DNA of 64,000 bases from positions 1 through 64,000 of the forward strand of contig NZ_SOAG01000005.1 of NCBI RefSeq assembly GCF_004364575.1, in the 5' to 3' direction. This DNA is from Myroides indicus. GTDB taxonomy: Bacteria; Bacteroidota; Bacteroidia; Flavobacteriales; Flavobacteriaceae. Below the pieces are notes generated by a model. It ran no database searches. It saw nothing but the letters and a program-made list of their open reading frames with translations, and was not told where the DNA came from. Positions 35,945 through 42,988 of the stretch are shown piece by piece; the first letter of the stretch is position 1; every line of letters begins with the position of its first letter. The translations under genes were made by a program, and so were the position numbers.

Positions 35945-36793
35945 ATGAAACTTGAATTATTTGAAGAAGTGCAAAGTAATTTTGAACGCTTTGTGAAACG
36001 GTTCGTTTCTTTACCTATAAAAGGAAATCCCTCATCATTAGCTTATCAGCATTATCATTTTCATTATTTTCAAGCGATGGCAAGCATAATAATTGACGCT
36101 ATGACACATATCAATTATGCACAATTGGGAAAAGAAGAAAATAATATCGTATACTCTCAAAGTTTTTCGATATCGTTAAATTCGCAAGGAGCTTTAAAAA
36201 AACAAATCTTTTTTGACAAACTAGATCAACAGAGCCAAAAATCAATATTAAAGACAATAATTCAAAAGTTAGATACACTACAAGTATTAAATAGTAAAAA
36301 TAAATATCAATCTATTCGCTTTGACTGTTTAAACAGAGAAAATAAATTGTGTATGATTTGTGGTACGTTATTGATTGATTCTAATTCGAACAGTTATATT
36401 TTCGATCTTCATTATTTAAAGATAAAAACAGATTACGACGATATGTTTCTAGCTCCGGATTATTATCTGAATGATAAAATAAAACTCCAACATATTTACC
36501 AATCCTTATCAGAAATCAAAAGTCTTGATGAAACTACACTACTTTCTGTTTTAAAACAAAATGATTTGGCTGAAGATGATTTTAAAGCCAATGTTTTATA
36601 TTACTTTGGCGATGATTTTAAGGAATATCTGCGTAAAAAACGATTGATGAAATCTTTGGAAATGCTTTTATTTACAGATAATACAATTTTTGAAATAGCA
36701 GATTCATGCGGCTACAAATCCAGCTACCCTTTATTTAGAGCATATTATCAAATGCACTTTTTACAAAACAAAGCTCTAATTCGATACGTATAG
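35945..36793 (+). CDS. AraC-family helix-turn-helix protein
   Basis: A 282-residue protein. The C-terminal region (about 225-282) looks like one and a half AraC helix-turn-helix motifs: YLRKKRLMKSLEMLLFTDNT, IFEIADSCGYKSSYPLFRAYYQMH. The conserved pattern I-x-E-I-A-x-x-x-G-Y-x-S supports this. The N-terminal 220 residues are not a recognised ligand domain and are rich in aromatic and charged residues, with HYHFHYFQ near residue 38. The second half of the DNA-binding domain is short at the C-terminus, so DNA binding may be weak. Divergent from icmF, it could control that gene; that is a guess from position. Confidence 0.65.
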   Translation: MKLELFEEVQSNFERFVKRFVSLPIKGNPSSLAYQHYHFHYFQAMASIIIDAMTHINYAQLGKEENNIVYSQSFSISLNSQGALKKQIFFDKLDQQSQKSILKTIIQKLDTLQVLNSKNKYQSIRFDCLNRENKLCMICGTLLIDSNSNSYIFDLHYLKIKTDYDDMFLAPDYYLNDKIKLQHIYQSLSEIKSLDETTLLSVLKQNDLAEDDFKANVLYYFGDDFKEYLRKKRLMKSLEMLLFTDNTIFEIADSCGYKSSYPLFRAYYQMHFLQNKALIRYV

Positions 36794-36845
36794 CTGACAA
36801 GTGTCAAAAACTAATCTGTTATTGATTTTCAATCAAAAATTACAT

Positions 36846-36853
36846 TATTTTTG
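36846..36853 (+). promoter_or_regulatory. -7-like box just ahead of rlmD
   Basis: TATTTTTG ends 4 bases before ATG 36858. If it is the real -7 box, transcription would begin at or within the first codon and the message would be leaderless. It also argues against the GTG at 36801 as start. Confidence 0.4.
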
Positions 36854-36857
36854 TGCC

Positions 36858-38270
36858 ATGGGAAAAAGAAAAACAGAAAAAATAGTTTTTGAAAATATTA
36901 AAATTTTAGATGCCGGAGCCAAAGGCGTTTCAGTGGCAAAAGCTCCTGACGGAAAAGTTATATTTATCCCGAATGTGGTTCCGGGAGACGTTGTAGATAT
37001 ACAAACGCTAAAAAAGCGCAAGGCTTATTACGAAGGCACAGCAATTAAATTTCACGAATTATCGCCTTTCAGAATTAATCCTGTTTGTCAGCATTTTGGT
37101 TATTGCGGAGGATGTAAATGGCAGAACATGAACTATCCTCAGCAATTGTTTTACAAAAACCAAGAAGTACACAATAATTTAAAGCGAATAGGCAAAGTAG
37201 AATTACCGGAATTTGAAACTATTTTAGGCTCTGAAAAAACGTTATTCTACCGCAATAAAATGGAGTTTTCATTTTCTAACAGCAAATGGCTTACTCCTGA
37301 AGAAATTGCAAGCGGAGAAGAAATCGGACAAAAAAATGCCCTGGGTTTTCACGTTCCGAGAATGTGGGATAAAATCCTTGATATTGAGAAATGCCATTTA
37401 CAGCAAGATCCTTCCAATCAGATACGAAACGAGATTAAAAAATTTGCCAATGATAATGATTTATCGTTTTTTAATCCGAGAGAGCAAGAAGGTCTATTGC
37501 GTACCTTGATGATAAGAACTGCATCTACCGGGGAGATTATGGTTCTGATTCAGTTTTTTTATGAGGATAAATCTAAAAGAGAATTACTGTTAAACTTTTT
37601 GTCAGATAAATTTCCTGAGATTACTTCTTTGCAATACGTTGTTAACAACAAAGGAAATGATACAATTTACGATCAGAAAGTAATTTTATACAAAGGAAGA
37701 GATTACATTTTAGAAGAAATGGAAGGTCTTTATTTTAGCATCAATGCTAAATCATTTTACCAGACTAACTCGGAACAAGCTTACGAATTATATAAAATAA
37801 CGCGAGATTTTGCAGGATTAACAGGTAACGAGCTTGTGTATGATTTATATACCGGAACAGGAACTATTGCCCAGTTTGTATCTAAAAAAGCAAAAAAAGT
37901 AATTGGCGTAGAAGCCGTTCCGGAAGCTATTGAAGATGCAAAACTAAATGCTAAACGCAATAATATTACAAACTGCGATTTTTTTGTAGGGGATATGAAA
38001 AATGTTTTCAACGACGCCTTTATTCAATCTCACGGACACCCGGATGTTATAATTACCGACCCTCCTCGTGACGGAATGCATAAAGACGTAGTGATGCAGA
38101 TTTTAAAAATTGCCCCAAAACGCGTAGTTTATGTAAGTTGTAATTCAGCCACTCAGGCGAGAGACTTAGCCTTAATGGATGAGCAATACAAAGTAATAAA
38201 AGTAAGACCGGTAGATATGTTTCCGCAAACTCATCACGTAGAAAATGTGGTTTTATTAGAGCACCGCTAA
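36858..38270 (+). CDS. rlmD: 23S rRNA (uracil-5-)-methyltransferase RlmD
   Basis: A SAM-dependent RNA methyltransferase of about 470 residues. An N-terminal TRAM domain (VFENIKILDAGAKGVSVAKA, FIPNVVPGDVVDIQ) precedes an iron-sulfur cluster site with three Cys in CQHFGYCGGCKW and a fourth later, probably in IEKCHL. The methylase domain has LVYDLYTGTGTIAQF, VIGVEAVPEAIEDAK, IITDPPRDGMHKDV and the catalytic Cys in VVYVSCNSATQARDL. E. coli RlmD modifies U1939 of 23S rRNA. The start at ATG 36858 (MGKRK) is chosen over GTG 36801, because the extra 19 residues do not fit the family and run through a -7-like box. Confidence 0.93.
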   Translation: MGKRKTEKIVFENIKILDAGAKGVSVAKAPDGKVIFIPNVVPGDVVDIQTLKKRKAYYEGTAIKFHELSPFRINPVCQHFGYCGGCKWQNMNYPQQLFYKNQEVHNNLKRIGKVELPEFETILGSEKTLFYRNKMEFSFSNSKWLTPEEIASGEEIGQKNALGFHVPRMWDKILDIEKCHLQQDPSNQIRNEIKKFANDNDLSFFNPREQEGLLRTLMIRTASTGEIMVLIQFFYEDKSKRELLLNFLSDKFPEITSLQYVVNNKGNDTIYDQKVILYKGRDYILEEMEGLYFSINAKSFYQTNSEQAYELYKITRDFAGLTGNELVYDLYTGTGTIAQFVSKKAKKVIGVEAVPEAIEDAKLNAKRNNITNCDFFVGDMKNVFNDAFIQSHGHPDVIITDPPRDGMHKDVVMQILKIAPKRVVYVSCNSATQARDLALMDEQYKVIKVRPVDMFPQTHHVENVVLLEHR

Positions 38271-38341
38271 GTTTTTTTGACTGTAAATAAAGGTTCTTTT
38301 TAAAAAATTATTTAACTTTATAGTATTAAAAAAGATAAGTT

Positions 38342-38560
38342 ATGAGTCATAAGAAGTTATTTGCAGGAAGTGAAATTATGGTTTTAGCGGTCAAAAGTAT
38401 TTTGGAAGTGAATAATATACCGTACATTATTAGAGATGATATTGATTCTGCTATTACAGCCGGATTTGGGTCAGCGGATAAAGCTGTTCACGTTTTTGTT
38501 GAAGAAATCGAATTGGAAAAAGCTAAACAATTATTATTAGAAAATGATATTGCAGAATAA
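38342..38560 (+). CDS. DUF2007 domain protein
   Basis: A 72-residue protein of the DUF2007 (putative signal-transducing) type. It contains the pattern LFAGSEIMVLAVKSILEVNNIP, IRDDIDSAI and VHVFVEEIELEKAKQLLLEND, which is the usual beta-alpha-beta layout of this family. Function unknown. It sits alone behind rlmD, and its stop codon overlaps the bidirectional terminator. Confidence 0.82.
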   Translation: MSHKKLFAGSEIMVLAVKSILEVNNIPYIIRDDIDSAITAGFGSADKAVHVFVEEIELEKAKQLLLENDIAE

Positions 38561-38594
38561 AAAAGGGATGTTTTTTAAACACCCCTTTTTTATT
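38557..38594. terminator. Bidirectional terminator between DUF2007 and the LtaS-like gene
   Basis: aataaaaaaggg pairs with ccctttttttatt-type sequence around an inner tgttt/aaaca stem with one mismatch. A and T runs on both outer sides suit two converging transcripts, and the stop codons of the genes on either side lie in or next to it. Confidence 0.8.
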
Positions 38595-40515
38595 AATCCA
38601 ACTTCCTGTCAATAATCCTTTCAAAATAATCCTGAATGAATGCTTTACACTTCATCTCAATGCGCTCCATTTCTTTGTTTTTCTTACGAATAAGATTGGT
38701 TTCTAAACCTTTGTCGTTAATATCATAAAAACCCGTTACTTCTCTCCCGTTAAATCGGCATATATAATTCCCTTCCTGATAGGTGTATTCATTTCCTCCG
38801 TAATTAATAGCAAAAGGTTTGTTTACCGTGTCGTTTATAAGACTTCTGCCCCAACTTCTAAAAGGTTTATCATATCCAATCAAATCTAACAGAGTCGGAT
38901 AAATATCAATCTGCTGCGCCAAATCTCTATTTATACCCTTCAAACTTTCATTTGGCGTATAAAAAAGTATAGGAACCGCAGTTCGGTTAACTAACTTTCG
39001 ATATTCTTCATAATCAACCTGATTGGTGTGATCAGCTGTAATGACAAAAATTGTATTTTCAAACCAAGGTTCTTTTTGGCTTTCTTCAAAAAATCGCTTG
39101 TACGCATAATCTGTATAGCCGATTGTCTGATGAATCTGCTGATTTCCCTTTGGAAATTTCCCTTCATAATCTGCCGGAACTTTAAATGGTTCATGAGAAG
39201 AAACCGTAAACAGCGTTGCAAAAAAAGGTCCTTTTTTATCGTTAAGCGTTTTTCTCATAAACTGAAAAAAAGGCTCATCCCAAATTCCCCATGTACCGTC
39301 AAAATCCTCATCATTATTGTATTCTGTTTTTCCGTAATAGTGATCATAGCCCAAAATATTTCCAAATCCTAAAAACCCCATCGAACCATTAGGCGCTCCA
39401 TGAAAAAATGAAGTATCATATCCTTTGCTTTTTAAAGTTGACACCAGGGATTCTATATCTTGTTTAGGATAAGGCGACGAGGTAAATGCATCTTTAAAGG
39501 AGGGGATTCCGGCAATGACAGAGGACATTCCATGAATAGACTTGTATCCGTTGGCAAAAGCATTAGTAAAAATAAGACTGTGTTGCGCCAGAGAATCAAT
39601 AAAAGGAGTATAGCTTACATAATTTGGAATTTCCATATCCCGGTTAAATGTGCCAATATATTCTCTTGCAAAACTTTCTGTAATAAAAAGAACTATATTA
39701 GGGGTCGAAGGTTCATTATTTGCGTAGTGTTTAATAGGACTAACATTTTCCTGTAACGTTTTTTCATCCATGTATGCTACTTTTTTAAAACTCGTTTTTC
39801 CTATAGTTCTCAAAATAGCAAAAGGAGTATTCAGTATAATATCAGCGTGCTCCGGCTTTTCAGCATGCCTGTTGGCATCAATTATATTAAGCGGGCGAGT
39901 GGTTTTTTTCAGATCACCTCTTACCCCCGCTACAAAACCGATTGTAACAATTACAAAAATTACAGCAGAAGAAATCCAATAAGCTTTTTTAAACTCTACT
40001 TTTATCGGTTTTTTAAACTTTACTTTTTTATATAGATATACCCAAAAAATACACAGTAAAATACACAGGACAAATACATGCCAGTAATTAATTAAAAAAT
40101 TAAGCAATAATTGAGTTTTGTTTGACTCGTGCTCTAAACTGTCAAAAACAGCAATAGTTGTTCTGGAATAAATAAACCGATAATATATAAAGTCAATAAA
40201 ATTGGTCGAATAAGCAATTAAATTGGGAATGATATAAACCCAAAACAACAGCTTCTGGTATCCTTGAGAAGTATTTTTAAAAACAGGAAGAATGGAAAGC
40301 AAAATAAACAAGCTATTGACATAAAAAATTGCCATGCGGTCAAAAGTAAGTCCGTGATAAGCTAAACTCATAAACTGACTAAATGAATCTACGTTTAGCA
40401 AATCTGAATTGTAAAAGAAAAATAAGGTTCTGGCTATAAAATAGAAAATAAATGCCAGAAAAAGCCTGTAAAACATTACAAGTATTTCATTCAATCTAAA
40501 TTGATTAGAAATCAT
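38593..40515 (-). CDS. LtaS-like sulfatase-family membrane enzyme
   Basis: A 640-residue protein. Five membrane helices occupy about residues 8-210. The extracytoplasmic domain (about 265-600) is of the alkaline phosphatase/sulfatase type: NIVLFITESFAREYIG with metal-binding Glu, the nucleophile region NGYKSIHGMSSVIAGIPS (a Ser in place of the Thr of lipoteichoic acid synthase), SFFHGAPNGSMGF, TLFTVSSHEPF and VITADHTNQ. In Gram-negative bacteria such enzymes transfer phosphoglycerol or phosphoethanolamine-type groups to envelope glycans or lipids. The acceptor is unknown; this organism should not make Gram-positive lipoteichoic acid. It has a TAnnTTTG box 21 bases upstream. Confidence 0.85.
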   Translation of the reverse strand: MISNQFRLNEILVMFYRLFLAFIFYFIARTLFFFYNSDLLNVDSFSQFMSLAYHGLTFDRMAIFYVNSLFILLSILPVFKNTSQGYQKLLFWVYIIPNLIAYSTNFIDFIYYRFIYSRTTIAVFDSLEHESNKTQLLLNFLINYWHVFVLCILLCIFWVYLYKKVKFKKPIKVEFKKAYWISSAVIFVIVTIGFVAGVRGDLKKTTRPLNIIDANRHAEKPEHADIILNTPFAILRTIGKTSFKKVAYMDEKTLQENVSPIKHYANNEPSTPNIVLFITESFAREYIGTFNRDMEIPNYVSYTPFIDSLAQHSLIFTNAFANGYKSIHGMSSVIAGIPSFKDAFTSSPYPKQDIESLVSTLKSKGYDTSFFHGAPNGSMGFLGFGNILGYDHYYGKTEYNNDEDFDGTWGIWDEPFFQFMRKTLNDKKGPFFATLFTVSSHEPFKVPADYEGKFPKGNQQIHQTIGYTDYAYKRFFEESQKEPWFENTIFVITADHTNQVDYEEYRKLVNRTAVPILFYTPNESLKGINRDLAQQIDIYPTLLDLIGYDKPFRSWGRSLINDTVNKPFAINYGGNEYTYQEGNYICRFNGREVTGFYDINDKGLETNLIRKKNKEMERIEMKCKAFIQDYFERIIDRKLD

Positions 40516-40536
40516 AAGCTATTAATTTTAAGACTG

Positions 40537-40544
40537 CAAATTTA
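40537..40544 (-). promoter_or_regulatory. Promoter -7 box for the LtaS-like gene
   Basis: The minus strand reads TAAATTTG, an exact TAnnTTTG match, 21 bases before ATG 40515. Confidence 0.5.
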
Positions 40545-40628
40545 ATTAAAACTTTAGACTAATAAGTTTAAACTAATTTTAGCAGATATAATATTTTTTT
40601 CGTATTTTGCATGTAAAACTAGTGAAAC

Positions 40629-42404
40629 ATGATAAATCCAACAAGGCTTTTTGACATTCCTTATCTTCAAAATCAGGAATTTCCTTTAGAGGATGCATTG
40701 GTAACTAAAGTCAATGGCGTTTGGCAAAAAACTTCTACCCAAGAATACATTGACAAAGCCAACGCTGTTTCCAGAGCTCTCCTTCGGTTAGGAATTAAAA
40801 AAAATGATAAGATTGCTGTCATCTCAAGCAATAATCAAACTAAATGGAATATAGCCGATATTGGTATATTACAGATAGGAGCGCAAAATGTACCTATTTA
40901 TCCTACCATTGCCGCAGAAGACTATCACTATATCCTTAGTCATTCAGAATCGGTTTACTGTATTGTTTCTGATCAGGAAGTTTACGACAAATTAATTTCT
41001 GTCAAGGAACAGCTGCCTTTCTTAAAGGATATTTATTCCTTTGACGTTATTGAAGGATGTAAAAACTTTGATGAGTTATTAGCATTAGGAATGGATTCTG
41101 GCAATCAGGATGAAGTGGACAACCTCAAAAGCAGTATTAATGAAAATCATTTGGCTACCCTGATCTATACTTCTGGTACAACCGGTAAACCAAAAGGTGT
41201 AATGCTTTCTCACAAAAACATCTTAGCCAATGCTTTAGGAAGTACGGAAAGAGTTCCTTTCAAACGTTCTGATCGATATAGATCATTGAGTTTTTTGCCA
41301 ATTTGCCATGTCTTTGAACGAATGCTCATCTATCTTTATCAATATAATGCGGTTTCCATCTATTATGCGGAATCCATTGATAAAATGGGGGAAAACTTAA
41401 AAGAAGTTAAACCCAACGTAATGACAGTTGTTCCGCGACTGCTTGAAAAGGTTTACGACAAAATTTTCACAACCGGATCAGCCTTGACCGGCATCAAGAA
41501 AAAAATCTTTTTTTGGGCATTGGAACTGGGTTTTAAATACGAGCCCTACGAGAGAGGCTTCTTTTATAATCTACAACTAAATATTGCCCGTAAATTAGTT
41601 TTTAAAAAATGGCAAGAAGCATTAGGAGGAGAAATAAAAATCATCGTTTCCGGAAGTGCTGCACTTCAACCCCGGTTAACACGCGTGTTTAATGCCGCAG
41701 GAATTCCGGTCGTAGAAGGATACGGATTAACCGAAACTTCTCCTGTGATTGCCGTAAATGATAGAAGAAACAAAGGTATGAAAATCGGTACTGTAGGTCG
41801 TCCATTAAGTAATGTAGAGGTAAAAATTGCTGAAGACGGAGAAATTCTTTGTAAGGGTTCCAATATTATGATAGGCTATTATAAGGATGAAGAAAAAACT
41901 CAAGAAGCAATGCAAGGCGGTTATTTTCATACAGGAGATATTGGCGATATAGACAAAGAAGGTTTTTTGCGCATTACCGACCGAAAAAAGGAAATGTTTA
42001 AGACATCCGGCGGAAAATATATTGCTCCTCAGATGATAGAAAACACCATGAAACAGTCGCGGTTTATCGAACAAATTATGGTTATCGGTGAAGGCGAAAA
42101 AATGCCGGCTGCTTTTATTCAGCCTAATTTTGAATTCGTAAAAGAATGGGCAAAAAGAAAAGGTCTTACTATCGGAAAAACTAATGAAGATATTATTAAA
42201 TCAAAAGAAGTAATTGAACGAATTAAAGAAGAAGTAGAAAGTATAAACAACAAGTTTGGAAAGTGGGAACAAATCAAAAAATTTGAATTAACTCCCGAAG
42301 TATGGAGTATTGAAAATGAACACCTCACTCCTACTCTAAAACTCAAAAGAAGAGTAATACTTAATAAATATAAAGATCTATACGAAAAAATATACCGCAA
42401 TTAA
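40629..42404 (+). CDS. Long-chain acyl-CoA synthetase (AMP-forming)
   Basis: A 591-residue ANL-superfamily ligase of the FAA1/FadD15 type. The phosphate-binding motif is LIYTSGTTGKPKGVMLSH, then SFLPICHVFERM, VVEGYGLTETSPVIAVND and YFHTGDIGDIDKEGFLRITD, with a C-terminal KLKRRVI segment holding the catalytic Lys. It turns fatty acids, ATP and CoA into acyl-CoA, and so supplies the beta-oxidation genes that begin 600 bases downstream. It is probably a separate transcript, because a short hairpin and the MarR promoter lie between. A near match to the -7 box (TATTTTG, 40613-40619) is one base short of consensus. Confidence 0.93.
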   Translation: MINPTRLFDIPYLQNQEFPLEDALVTKVNGVWQKTSTQEYIDKANAVSRALLRLGIKKNDKIAVISSNNQTKWNIADIGILQIGAQNVPIYPTIAAEDYHYILSHSESVYCIVSDQEVYDKLISVKEQLPFLKDIYSFDVIEGCKNFDELLALGMDSGNQDEVDNLKSSINENHLATLIYTSGTTGKPKGVMLSHKNILANALGSTERVPFKRSDRYRSLSFLPICHVFERMLIYLYQYNAVSIYYAESIDKMGENLKEVKPNVMTVVPRLLEKVYDKIFTTGSALTGIKKKIFFWALELGFKYEPYERGFFYNLQLNIARKLVFKKWQEALGGEIKIIVSGSAALQPRLTRVFNAAGIPVVEGYGLTETSPVIAVNDRRNKGMKIGTVGRPLSNVEVKIAEDGEILCKGSNIMIGYYKDEEKTQEAMQGGYFHTGDIGDIDKEGFLRITDRKKEMFKTSGGKYIAPQMIENTMKQSRFIEQIMVIGEGEKMPAAFIQPNFEFVKEWAKRKGLTIGKTNEDIIKSKEVIERIKEEVESINNKFGKWEQIKKFELTPEVWSIENEHLTPTLKLKRRVILNKYKDLYEKIYRN

Positions 42405-42428
42405 AAATCTCCTTTTAGGAGTTTTTTT
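42404..42428 (+). terminator. Weak terminator after the acyl-CoA synthetase gene
   Basis: aaaatctcct and aggagttttt form a short stem (5 GC-containing pairs plus A/T pairs) with a small loop and a T run. It is weak but ends just before the MarR promoter region. Confidence 0.6.
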
Positions 42429-42433
42429 CGCAC

Positions 42434-42457
42434 AAATAGTATGCATGCATACTATTT
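42434..42457. promoter_or_regulatory. 24-bp perfect palindrome, candidate MarR operator
   Basis: AAATAGTATGCA (42434-42445) is followed directly by its exact reverse complement (42446-42457). It sits 7 bases upstream of the -7 box of the MarR gene, where a bound repressor would block RNA polymerase. No loop is present, which suits a dimeric protein site better than an RNA hairpin. Confidence 0.7.
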
Positions 42458-42464
42458 TTTTTTG

Positions 42465-42472
42465 TATATTTG
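42465..42472 (+). promoter_or_regulatory. Promoter -7 box for the MarR/beta-oxidation operon
   Basis: TATATTTG fits TAnnTTTG exactly, ending 19 bases before ATG 42492. The -33 region falls inside the 24-bp palindrome. Confidence 0.6.
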
Positions 42473-42491
42473 AAATAGACATATTTAAAAT

Positions 42492-42926
42492 ATGAAAAAC
42501 AGAACAATAGATTACATACTCAGAGCAACTTGGCAGGCAGTTTCCAGAATGTATAATGAAGAAGCTATTAAGTACGATGCAAGCATGGCAATTGCTTTTG
42601 CCTTATTGAGTATTGACAGAGAAGGAATTTCTTCTACCCTTTTAGGACCAAATATGGGAATGGAAGCAACCAGTTTAACCAGAACACTTAAAAAAATGGA
42701 AACAAAAGGATTAATCTTAAAAGAAAAAAATCCAAATGATGGGCGCGGTGTAATTATTAAACTCACTCCTCTTGGATTAGAAAAACGCGAATTATCAAAA
42801 GCAAAAGTGAAGCGTTTTAATGAAATGATCAGAGCAAATGTATCTGATGAAAAAATCAGACATTTTATAGAAGTCACAGATGTTATCAATGAGTTAATTA
42901 ACAATAAAACAATTTTTGAGAAGTAG
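42492..42926 (+). CDS. MarR-family transcriptional regulator of the beta-oxidation genes
   Basis: A 144-residue winged helix-turn-helix protein. The pattern ISSTLLGPNMGMEATSLTRTLKKMETKGLI gives the recognition helix, followed by the wing segment EKNPNDGRGVIIKLTPLG with the conserved D-x-R. MarR proteins act as dimers on palindromes and often release DNA when a small ligand binds; an acyl-CoA or fatty acid is a plausible ligand here. It is the first gene of the run with hydroxyacyl-CoA dehydrogenase, thiolase and acyl-CoA dehydrogenase, and a 24-bp palindrome in its promoter suggests autoregulation. Confidence 0.9.
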   Translation: MKNRTIDYILRATWQAVSRMYNEEAIKYDASMAIAFALLSIDREGISSTLLGPNMGMEATSLTRTLKKMETKGLILKEKNPNDGRGVIIKLTPLGLEKRELSKAKVKRFNEMIRANVSDEKIRHFIEVTDVINELINNKTIFEK

Positions 42927-42988
42927 CATATTAAAATAAAATCGCTTTTTTTTAGTAAATTTATAGAGTGAACCAAAAAAATTAAAGT

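Noticed and set aside
36801-36857. An N-terminal extension of RlmD from GTG 36801
   Set aside because: The extra residues do not fit the family and the segment contains a -7-like box next to the ATG at 36858.
38593-40515. A true lipoteichoic acid synthase
   Set aside because: The organism is Gram-negative by its other genes, and the nucleophile region has Ser where LtaS has Thr. A related phosphotransferase on envelope lipids or glycans is more likely.
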